From CAWGCE01 sp964480915 (lineage in GTDB: Bacteria > Planctomycetota > Planctomycetia > Pirellulales > Pirellulaceae): a stretch of 19,444 bases of DNA. The stretch covers positions 1 to 19,444 of the forward strand of contig CAYZRS010000083.1 of the NCBI GenBank assembly GCA_964480915.1. The letters are read 5' to 3'. A program made the position numbers and the translations under genes. The notes under the pieces are model-generated. The model did no database searches. It was not told the DNA's origin and saw nothing but the letters and a program-made list of their open reading frames with translations. Below, one piece after another: positions 8,130 through 14,545 of this stretch. How positions within the stretch are numbered: the stretch's first letter is position 1; each line of letters opens with the position of its first letter.

Positions 8130-8480
8130 TCGTGGGAATGGTGTTTTCGTTGGCAGCAGGCCAATGGTGTTCGTGGCAGTCATCTTCTGGTGCAAACTCG
8201 TAATCATCGAGTTGCCGGAATTCGTCATCCGCGACCAAGCCCGCCGGGGCGGGCAGAAAAGCGGTGTGGTATTTTCGCCACCTTTTCCTTGGCCGGTGGT
8301 CCGTTTGTATCGCCTGTAATCGATTCCCGTCGTGAATCGCCCACTTTCGGGTGGGAACCACACGATTCAGTCTTGCAACACGTTGGCATCGATGCGCGGC
8401 TGGTCCGCGCTTTGCATTTTGATCCCTCCACGTCGCTCGAGGGACGAGCGAGAACATCTCTGGTGGAAGGGGAACTCACG
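8130..8480 (+). promoter_or_regulatory. Hairpin-rich intergenic leader before the VWA gene
   Basis: This 351-bp gap has no convincing gene; the open frame through it is the upstream extension of the VWA frame. It holds several stem-loops in a row: GCCCGCC/GGCGGGC at 8239-8254, CCCAC/GTGGG at 8340-8355, GCGCGG/CCGCGC at 8394-8410 followed by TTTGCATTTT, and a perfect 7-bp TCGCTCG/CGAGCGA with loop AGGGA at 8433-8451. The ribosome site AAGGGGAA at 8467-8473 follows the last. A weak -10 (TGTAAT, 8315-8320) has no -35. The series could be a structured 5' leader; no named riboswitch is recognised. Confidence 0.45.
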
Positions 8481-9509
8481 ATGAAAAAATTCACAAAGAA
8501 CCGTCGTCAACGCAAAGGAGCCATGCTGGTTCTGATCGCGGTTACACTCGTTGTCTTCATTGCAATGACCGTTTTTGCAATCGACATCGCTTTGATGCAC
8601 CTTGTTCGCACTGAACTTCGCACCTCAACCGATGCTGCTGCACGAGCCGCCAGCGAGGCGTTGATTCGTACGCAATCGGTGGCCGAGGCACGGGCCGCTG
8701 CTCGCAATGCGGCCTCTCGTAACCAAGTATTCAACGAACCACTGCAATTGGCCGATAGTGACATTGTCTTCGGAACTGCCGAAGCGAGTGGTAATGGACT
8801 TTTCACTTTCTCTCCTGGCGGAAATCAGCCGAACGCAGTTCGCGTTAACGGACGCAGAACCGCAGGTTCCCCTTCAGGAACGGTCCCGCTGTTTCTTGGC
8901 GGAATCTTGGGAGCTCCTTTCTTTGAACCAGAACTCGCATCGACGTCGACCGGTTTCGTACGAGACATCGGCCTGGTTCTCGATCGTTCCGGCTCGATGA
9001 GTGGTCAAAAAATCGCCGATCTGAAATCGGCAGTGTCAGCATTCCTCGCCATCATGAATGCGACTCCGTCCGACGAACGCGTATCCTTGGCCAGTTATTC
9101 TACGACAGGCACGAAGGATGTGGACATGACGAGCGATCTGGCTCTGGTCAGCCAAGAAGTCAACCGATTCCAAGCGAGCGGATTCACTGCGATTGGCCAA
9201 GGACTACAGCTCGGAATCAACAGCCTTAACAACGATGCCAACTCGCGTCCATTCGCCGAGAAGACGATCATTCTCATGACGGACGGTCGTGAGAATCGCA
9301 ATCCGCCTGTCGAGACGATTGTGCCTCAGGCGGTCGCTCAAGGTATCACCATCCACACGATCACTTTTGGTGCTGGAGCAGATCAGCCACTGATGCGACG
9401 TGTTGCCTCGGCCACCGGCGGAACGCACCAGTTCGCTGCGACCGGAGCTGACCTAGAAGAGGCCTTCCGCGAGATCGCCCGAACATTGGCTGTCGTTCTA
9501 ATCGACTAA
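8481..9509 (+). CDS. Membrane-anchored VWA protein with Tad/TadG-like N-terminus
   Basis: The 342-residue protein starts at the ATG at 8481, behind AAGGGGAA at 8467-8473; the 97 upstream codons run through non-coding leader. A short basic N-terminus (KNRRQRKGAM) leads into one membrane helix at about 15-36. The segment FAIDIALMHLVRTELRTSTD with the following Ala-rich stretch matches the Tad/TadE-TadG pilus N-terminal domain. A von Willebrand A domain fills about 160-338 with an intact MIDAS: D168-R-S-G-S172, Thr236 and Asp268 in LMTDGR. Such domains bind a divalent metal and protein partners outside the cytoplasm. No other tad pilus gene is nearby, so its partner is unknown. A strong terminator follows. 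Confidence 0.88.
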   Translation: MKKFTKNRRQRKGAMLVLIAVTLVVFIAMTVFAIDIALMHLVRTELRTSTDAAARAASEALIRTQSVAEARAAARNAASRNQVFNEPLQLADSDIVFGTAEASGNGLFTFSPGGNQPNAVRVNGRRTAGSPSGTVPLFLGGILGAPFFEPELASTSTGFVRDIGLVLDRSGSMSGQKIADLKSAVSAFLAIMNATPSDERVSLASYSTTGTKDVDMTSDLALVSQEVNRFQASGFTAIGQGLQLGINSLNNDANSRPFAEKTIILMTDGRENRNPPVETIVPQAVAQGITIHTITFGAGADQPLMRRVASATGGTHQFAATGADLEEAFREIARTLAVVLID

Positions 9510-9548
9510 CGAATCCCCCCTGTGAGTCTCTTCCACCGAGACATCATC

Positions 9549-9593
9549 CCCGCTCGAGTCGGCCTATTTGGCCGGCTCGCAGCGGGTTTTTTT
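9549..9593 (+). terminator. Strong intrinsic terminator after the VWA gene
   Basis: A long stem starts with CCCGCT at 9549-9554 pairing with AGCGGG at 9581-9586 and continues, past a one-base bulge and a wobble, with CGAGTCGGCC against GGCCGGCTCG. It is followed by seven T at 9587-9593. It isolates the VWA gene from the coiled-coil gene cluster downstream. Confidence 0.93.
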
Positions 9594-9862
9594 ATGGGCT
9601 GATCGTACGGTTGCCGCCCATTTGTACGCTGCCGATAGGGTGAATCATTACCTCTCGCTTCCCCCAATGATGCAATTCTGCATCGTGGACGTTCGATCGT
9701 TCGGCCTGTCACTTGTTTTGGTGGCCAGCTAGGCCCAGAAACGCAGTTTTCCTGCACCTGTGGGCAAGTTCTGACGTAGGTTTTCCAGGTGGCAATGTGC
9801 GCCTGCATGCGCTGGGGAATACCCGGTCTCGTTTGAAAACAACAGCACGGAACGGACGTTCG
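9594..9862 (+). other. Intergenic region before the coiled-coil gene
   Basis: There is no supportable gene; the coiled-coil frame stays open back to a TTG at 9713, but that part has unrelated composition. It contains a small perfect hairpin GATGCA/TGCATC with loop ATTC at 9669-9684 and a direct repeat CGTTCG-AT-CGTTCG nearby at about 9690-9703. A promoter for the three-gene cluster should lie here, but I cannot place one with confidence. Confidence 0.4.
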
Positions 9863-10600
9863 ATGACGGCAGATAATTCGAAACCCTTGGGCGACCTAGC
9901 AACCAGCGGGCTGCGCAGTGCGCTATTGGGCATTGCCGACATTCGGAACGAGTTGCAGTCGCACCTGTCGGCAACCGACCAAAAGATCGACTCGGCCTGG
10001 GAGCGAATCGGGAACTCGGCAACTCAGTTGGCCGATCGTGCCGACCGTTTGAACGACAAAGAGACCAAGATCGGTGACTTGGCGAGCAAAGTCCAGGCGT
10101 CGGCCGAAGAGAATAATGCGATCCGCGCCGAGCTGACGGCAGCGAGACAAAAGTCGAGCGAGTTAACGCAGCTGTTAGAAACGGCAACTCAGCAAAGCCA
10201 ATCCGATCGAACTCAATTGCAACAGGCGCTGGGTGAACTGGATTCCTTGACCGACATGCTGGACGTCTTACAGGCGACACAAGAAGAGCTTGATTTGACT
10301 CGTGCGGAACTGCTGCAATCGAAAACTGACGGGAAGTCGGATCACGAATCTGTCGTTGAATTGAAACGGGAGAACGAGCGACTCGCACAGGAACGGCAGC
10401 GCGCGTATGAGCAGCTCGACCGACTCAACGAGACGGTCGAGAGGCAAGGGCAGGAGCTAAATACACTGCGCAAGCGTTGGTCGAGCGAACTCACCTCACT
10501 CAAGAATGGTCTTGAAGTTCGCGTCGATTCGGCGGCAGAGCAGGGCGGTCTTGATTCAAAGGCGGCCGGCGCGACACTCCATACAAACCTCAATCACTAA
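9863..10600 (+). CDS. Coiled-coil protein, function unknown
   Basis: From the ATG at 9863 the protein has 245 residues. I prefer this start to the upstream TTG because the sequence before it lacks helix-like composition. Residues about 25-215 form an almost unbroken heptad-rich helix with many Gln, Glu, Leu and Arg (for example ELDLTRAELLQSK and KRENERLAQERQRAYEQLDR). There is no signal peptide, no membrane helix and no cysteine. The last 30 residues are flexible (Gly/Ala/Asn). It is probably a cytoplasmic scaffold or filament partner. The next gene begins 24 bp later, so it is likely co-transcribed with the FGE-like gene. I recognise no named family. Confidence 0.72.
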   Translation: MTADNSKPLGDLATSGLRSALLGIADIRNELQSHLSATDQKIDSAWERIGNSATQLADRADRLNDKETKIGDLASKVQASAEENNAIRAELTAARQKSSELTQLLETATQQSQSDRTQLQQALGELDSLTDMLDVLQATQEELDLTRAELLQSKTDGKSDHESVVELKRENERLAQERQRAYEQLDRLNETVERQGQELNTLRKRWSSELTSLKNGLEVRVDSAAEQGGLDSKAAGATLHTNLNH

Positions 10601-10624
10601 CAGGCAGCACTGCGAGAAACAATC

Positions 10625-11785
10625 ATGTTTCGAAACGAAAACGCAAATACCGACTTGCTCATTGGCATCTGCAGCTTTGTCTGCACGACGATTGGTTTCA
10701 AGCACGGTGAATACCTCATTGGGCTATGCGGTGTTGGGTGTCTGGGGATCGTGATCTATCGGGCCGTCCGCCGACTGATGGGCAAGAAAGTCATCGAAGC
10801 GCCTCCGGCCGTTTCACGCGTGCGTCGACAACATATCGCCGCGGCGAAACGGAAGCCCAAGAACACCCAAGAGTACGTCGACCTGATGATCAGCCAAGGA
10901 CGCTACGCACTGTTGTTACGTCCGGAAGTGGCCAAAAAACTATCACCGGAACAGTTGGCGACTGCGGTGGAGTTGGTGCAAGAAGAGATGGCCGTTGTGG
11001 AGCCAGGGACCGTGCGGATGCGAAGCTCAACACCAACGGAAACGCTTGAAGGAAGTGAGCCCAGTATTTCAGAAGATGTTCCCGGCATGTTCATCGACCG
11101 CCACGCAGTAACGAACTCTGAGTTTCAGCTGTTCATCGATGCGGGTGGCTATGAGAAGGATGAGCTGTGGGACGTTGCGGCTGCGGATTTGCGCAGCCTG
11201 TTTGTGGACAGCGACAATTGCCCCGGGCCTCGATTCTTCAAGAATGGCACATTCGAGGAAAAAGCCGATGACCATCCGGTCGTCGGAATCTGTTGGTACG
11301 AAGCGGCAGCTTACGCACGTTGGGCCGGCAAGCGTTTACCGACCGACCCGCAATGGACGAAAGCGGCCAGCTGCCCTCAGGGTAAGTCGATGTCTTATGC
11401 GAAACAGCCTCATTTTCCCTGGGGTAACTCGATTGACGAGTCGCGAGCCAACCTGTGGTGGTCAGGCGTCCGGTCAACGGTCGAGGTGACGGCTCATCCT
11501 GAAGGCGACACCGTGACCGGTGCTCGTCAAATGATCGGCAACGTCTGGGAATGGACCGATGACGATTTTGGCCGCTGGTCGGGCAGTGAAGATTGGTTGG
11601 ATGAAGGCGAACTGAAGAGTGTACGCGGCGGGGCCTTCGATACCTACGTGGAAAGCGAGGCCGCCTGTACGGCTGGCAGTGCCGATTACGCCTCGGCTCG
11701 GAAACACAATATTGGCTTTCGCTGTGTGTTGGATCGTGCCTACCTAGAACATGTACCGTCCGCCGAAGAATTGGTGACCGTTTAG
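10625..11785 (+). CDS. Membrane-anchored FGE/sulfatase-modifying-like protein
   Basis: The 386-residue protein has a hydrophobic N-terminal hairpin, about residues 11-24 and 30-48, then a basic linker (50-76) and a helical part to about 125. A formylglycine-generating-enzyme-type domain (C-type-lectin-like fold) follows at about 126-368: FIDRHAVTNSEFQLFID, HPVVGICWYEAAAYARWAG, FPWGNSIDESRANLW, GNVWEWTDDDF, SVRGGAF and GFRC. In true FGE a GGS(Y)-x-C-x4-C segment carries the catalytic pair; here the stretch after RGGAF reads DTYVESEAAC, so the pair is missing. It is therefore likely a binding or sensing domain, not an oxidase. The N-terminus probably tethers it to the membrane with the domain on one side. 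Confidence 0.82.
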   Translation: MFRNENANTDLLIGICSFVCTTIGFKHGEYLIGLCGVGCLGIVIYRAVRRLMGKKVIEAPPAVSRVRRQHIAAAKRKPKNTQEYVDLMISQGRYALLLRPEVAKKLSPEQLATAVELVQEEMAVVEPGTVRMRSSTPTETLEGSEPSISEDVPGMFIDRHAVTNSEFQLFIDAGGYEKDELWDVAAADLRSLFVDSDNCPGPRFFKNGTFEEKADDHPVVGICWYEAAAYARWAGKRLPTDPQWTKAASCPQGKSMSYAKQPHFPWGNSIDESRANLWWSGVRSTVEVTAHPEGDTVTGARQMIGNVWEWTDDDFGRWSGSEDWLDEGELKSVRGGAFDTYVESEAACTAGSADYASARKHNIGFRCVLDRAYLEHVPSAEELVTV

Positions 11786-11802
11786 CAAGGCAAGTAGCAC
11801 TC

Positions 11803-11838
11803 TCTTGCGTCATGCGTGCCCGTGACGAAGACGCAAGA
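11803..11838 (+). promoter_or_regulatory. Hairpin between the FGE-like and GTPase genes
   Basis: TCTTGCGTC at 11803-11811 pairs perfectly with GACGCAAGA at 11830-11838 (9 bp), with an 18-nt loop that has its own complementary GTCA/TGAC ends. No T-tract follows, so it is not an intrinsic terminator. It could be an mRNA-processing or stability element setting different levels of the two proteins. Confidence 0.5.
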
Positions 11839-11871
11839 ACGACGAAATCAACTGCTGGCTTCTGTAACAAG

Positions 11872-11884
11872 TCAGGGACCCTGA
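11872..11884. repeat. Palindrome just upstream of the GTPase gene
   Basis: TCAGGG-A-CCCTGA is a perfect 6+1+6 palindrome, 15 bases before the GTPase ATG. It could be an operator or a small hairpin near the ribosome-binding region, but one copy is not proof. Confidence 0.35.
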
Positions 11885-11899
11885 AGAGACGAGTAGAAC

Positions 11900-12877
11900 A
11901 TGGCCATTAATATTCAACCGCTAGATTCGTATCGTATTGGTCGCAATCAATTGCCCATCCCCTGTCCGATTTGCGGCAGCGACAATTCGATCGATGCGGC
12001 CGAGTGCCGGTCATGCCACGCGCCTTCGGCGATTGGACGCTGCGGGACTGGGGACCGCAAGAAACTGAAACCTCAACTGATCTTGCCGCTTGGTGCGGAT
12101 GGCGTTGGCAAGACGGTCTATTTGGGGATGCTGCTCGATCTGCTCAATCGCGAACAGGACCGCTGTGAGGTGGAAACCTGCGGTGCCAGTTCGGTTTCGA
12201 TTCAGAAGGATACGATCCGGGCGCTCTCTCGGGGCGCATTTCCGAATCCTACCTCGCATGAGGCAAAGGACTGGAACTGGGCCCATTTGCGACTGACGCA
12301 GCGGTCTCGTCGAGCCAAGCTGGAGGTCTTTCTCGCTGACATCGCCGGGCACGCGATGCTGGAAGAGGTGGAAAGTCCCGGCTCGCACCAAGCCATTGGC
12401 CCGTTGATGACCAAGTCGACCGGGATCTTGTTGATGGTCGACGCCGCCCGCGTCGCCGCGGACGACAAAGATGAAGAGTACTTTGCTCGGCAGTTGATTT
12501 CTCACGCCAATGAACTCCGCGAGCTAGAGTTCGAGGCACTGCAACGTAAGCGCGAGGCGGGCGGAAGAAAATCGCGCCGCGCTGCTAGTTCGGCCAAAGA
12601 GAGTTCGCCGCCGGTCGCATTGGTCCTAATGAAAAGTGATCAATGTTCCGAAACCTGGGATGATCCACGAGGGTTTGCGCGTTCGCGAATGCCATCCTTT
12701 TGGGCGGAAATGAAGAATCGGATCGCCAACCTGGAAGTGTTTGCCGCCAGCGCGGTAGGAGCGGTCGCCAAAAGACGCACTTCGAGTGGCTATATGTCAG
12801 AAATGCCATTGCGGGTCGAGCCGCGTGGAATCATCGAACCGTTTCGTTGGCTGATCGGCCAATCGCTAAAGAACTAG
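11900..12877 (+). CDS. Zinc-ribbon GTPase of TRAFAC-like type
   Basis: The 325-residue protein starts with a treble-clef-like zinc ribbon, CPIC at 22-25 and CRSC at 36-39. A GTPase domain follows: Walker A G65-ADGVGKT72, a G3 motif D147-IAGH151, a G4-like element MKSD at 244-247 (N replaced by M, so guanine specificity may be relaxed) and G5-like SA at 284-285. A basic, variable insert lies at 215-235. There is no membrane helix. The layout resembles Pfam families of the double-GTPase conflict-system type, though only one GTPase is here. It follows the FGE-like gene by 114 bp. The family name is an inference from motifs; the nucleotide-binding role is clear. Confidence 0.8.
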   Translation: MAINIQPLDSYRIGRNQLPIPCPICGSDNSIDAAECRSCHAPSAIGRCGTGDRKKLKPQLILPLGADGVGKTVYLGMLLDLLNREQDRCEVETCGASSVSIQKDTIRALSRGAFPNPTSHEAKDWNWAHLRLTQRSRRAKLEVFLADIAGHAMLEEVESPGSHQAIGPLMTKSTGILLMVDAARVAADDKDEEYFARQLISHANELRELEFEALQRKREAGGRKSRRAASSAKESSPPVALVLMKSDQCSETWDDPRGFARSRMPSFWAEMKNRIANLEVFAASAVGAVAKRRTSSGYMSEMPLRVEPRGIIEPFRWLIGQSLKN

Positions 12878-12907
12878 CACGCTGCAAAAATCCGTGCGCG
12901 ACGCTGG

Positions 12908-14032
12908 CTAAGCGTTCACCGTCGGTTTCACGGCCGCCAGGAATTGGCCAAACAGGTAATCGCTGTCATGCGGGCCGGCGGAGGCTTCCGGGTGGTATTG
13001 GACGCTGAAGGCTGGACGTTCTTTGTGCCTGAGGCCTGCGATCGTGTCATCGTTGAGATGGCGGTGGGTAATTTCCAAATGATCTGGAAGCGATTGCTCA
13101 TCCACAGCAAAGCCATGATTCTGGGCCGTGATTTCGACTCGCCCCGTGAGACAATTCATGACCGGTTGATTGGCTCCGCGGTGGCCAAACTTCATCTTGA
13201 ACGTCTTGGCCCCGTTGGCCAACGCGAACAGCTGATGTCCGAGGCAAATTCCAAACAACGGCACCTGAGGTTGTAGTTCGCGGATGCAATCGATGGCAAA
13301 CGTCAGCGGCTCTGGGTCGCCAGGGCCGTTGGAAAGGAAGACGCCGTCCGGCTGATGTGCCAGCACTTCTTCGGCGGTCGAGTTACCGGGCAAAATAGTC
13401 ATCCGACAGCCACGCTGGAAGAGGTGACGAGCGATATTCCACTTCATGCCAAAATCGAGCGCGACGAGATGAGCCACTTCGCTGGCTGGCGCATGTTCTT
13501 CGGCGAGATCATGGAGGCCCTGACTCCATTCGCGTGCCGTCGTCGGCATCACTTCGCTGACAAGATCACGACCGACGAGACCCAAAGCGTTCTTTGCTTT
13601 TTGGTGAAGACTCTCATGGTCCAAATCGACCGACGAGATGACCGCCTTGAGAGCGCCCTGTGTGCGAATGTGTCGGACGAGTGCACGGGTATCGATCCCA
13701 CAGAGTCCTACGATGTTATGCTGTTCGAGATACGAATCGAGACTGGCTTCTGCCCGGAAACTGCTAGAAATACGACTCGGCTCTTTGACGATGAAGCCGG
13801 CCAAATGAGGGTGTTCGCTTTCCACATCGTCGGCGTTGATGCCGTAGTTGCCGATCTGCGGATACGTCATGGTCACAATCTGGCCACGGTAGCTCGGGTC
13901 GGTCAGAATTTCCTGGTAACCGGTCATCGACGTATTGAAGCAAACTTCGCCGGTTGTTTCTCCAGACGCACCGAACGACTCGCCTTCGAAACAGGTTCCA
14001 TCTTCGAGCATCAACTTAGCGGGCGATCGCAT
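12908..14032 (-). CDS. carA: Carbamoyl-phosphate synthase small chain (glutaminase)
   Basis: The protein has 374 residues from the ATG at 14032 (AAGGA about 10 nt upstream). It begins MRSPAKLMLEDGTCFEGESF, as CarA proteins do; 45 open codons before it are discarded. It releases ammonia from glutamine for the large subunit to make carbamoyl phosphate for pyrimidine and arginine synthesis. The class I glutamine amidotransferase triad is visible: Cys263 in FGICLGHQ, and His347 and Glu349 in YHPEAS. SNGPGDPE at 234-241 and the N-terminal FNTSMTGYQEILTDPSY are family marks. carB is not beside it, so it must be elsewhere. It converges on the GTPase gene with only 30 bp between stops. Confidence 0.96.
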   Translation of the reverse strand: MRSPAKLMLEDGTCFEGESFGASGETTGEVCFNTSMTGYQEILTDPSYRGQIVTMTYPQIGNYGINADDVESEHPHLAGFIVKEPSRISSSFRAEASLDSYLEQHNIVGLCGIDTRALVRHIRTQGALKAVISSVDLDHESLHQKAKNALGLVGRDLVSEVMPTTAREWSQGLHDLAEEHAPASEVAHLVALDFGMKWNIARHLFQRGCRMTILPGNSTAEEVLAHQPDGVFLSNGPGDPEPLTFAIDCIRELQPQVPLFGICLGHQLFALANGAKTFKMKFGHRGANQPVMNCLTGRVEITAQNHGFAVDEQSLPDHLEITHRHLNDDTIAGLRHKERPAFSVQYHPEASAGPHDSDYLFGQFLAAVKPTVNA

Positions 14033-14136
14033 GTTTACGACATCCTTGAAATTCGTATGAAGGAGAACAGAAAAGATCCCGATAGGTAGTGTTGTGACGT
14101 CAATGCAAGTTCCAAACTCGCAAAGACGCGCACTTT

Positions 14137-14172
14137 TGGATTCTTGTTGCGGCGAGCAAGAATCCATTTTTT
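14137..14172 (+). terminator. Perfect plus-strand intrinsic terminator with no gene before it
   Basis: TGGATTCTTG at 14137-14146 and CAAGAATCCA at 14157-14166 form a 10-bp perfect stem with a 10-nt loop. Six T at 14167-14172 follow. All genes from 12908 to 19396 are on the minus strand, and the last plus gene stops at 12877. The RNA it would end is therefore antisense to the carA start, or a small RNA. Read on the minus strand there is no T-tract, so it is not a carA attenuator. Confidence 0.75.
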
Positions 14173-14224
14173 ATGCGCTTTTCGTCAAGCCAATCTCACG
14201 GCTCAAACTGGGCAGAGTCTCAAC

Positions 14225-14238
14225 GGGTCGGGAGCCTT
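14225..14238 (+). repeat. Single copy of the GGGTCGGGAGCCTT repeat
   Basis: This 14-base stretch is exactly repeated, in inverted orientation, at 14505-14518. With that copy it flanks a 266-bp segment, and the two could be terminal inverted repeats of a small element. Confidence 0.5.
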
Positions 14239-14446
14239 GGGGCCCAACCAACTCACCCCACCGACGGTCAATTGCGGAACAGGCTCACGACGCTCCAGCG
14301 GTTCCGCTGACGGGGTCACAAGCCAGGTAAAGCAGGTTGACTGTCCGGCTGCTCAGATTCTAGCCCGGATGGACTTCCGTTCGTAGGCCCGGGAGATGGA
14401 AGCTTGGAATGAGATATGTCGGTTGTGACTAAATCGCAGATCCGAA

Positions 14447-14519
14447 AGGGTCGAGAGTCTTTTTCGCACACTGGACTGGCCGAATTTCCTGTCATTCCCT
14501 GAAAAAGGCTCCCGACCCT
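14447..14519. repeat. Large near-perfect inverted repeat downstream of the aminotransferase
   Basis: A 19-base arm at 14447-14465 and its inverted partner at 14501-14519 differ at only two positions, both of which can wobble on one strand or the other. The arms are 35 bases apart. The minus-strand reading places this hairpin 27 bp after the aminotransferase stop, so it may act as a 3' stabiliser or terminator, or be a dispersed palindromic element. Confidence 0.6.
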
Positions 14520-14545
14520 CTGGGGCGAACGGCAGCCGACTTTGG

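Larger units (their letters stand above)
14033..14545. other. 513-bp intergenic region between carA and the aminotransferase
   Basis: No supportable gene lies here. Short open frames on the plus strand (about 14094-14386) show no protein-like composition or ribosome site. It contains a perfect palindrome TGACGTCA at 14095-14102, a plus-strand intrinsic terminator at 14137-14172, a CAGCGG/CCGCTG inverted repeat at 14296-14309 and a family of GGGTCGGGAGCC-type repeats (listed separately). The carA promoter should be in the right-hand part near 14040-14110, but I cannot fix it. Confidence 0.6.

Noticed and set aside
8239..8254. GC-rich palindrome GCCCGCC/GGCGGGC as rhodanese terminator
   Set aside because: No T-tract follows on either strand and the loop is too tight; it is mentioned only as part of the structured leader.
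9713..9862. 50-codon N-terminal extension of the coiled-coil protein from a TTG
   Set aside because: Its composition (Trp, Pro, His, Gly) does not match the helical protein and no ribosome site lies before the TTG.
13355..14089. 244-codon plus-strand open frame
   Set aside because: It is antisense to carA. It was considered as the gene ending at the 14137 terminator, but it shows no protein-like motif or ribosome site.
14094..14386. Short plus-strand open frames between carA and the aminotransferase
   Set aside because: They run through the terminator hairpin and repeats and have no ribosome site or protein-like composition.
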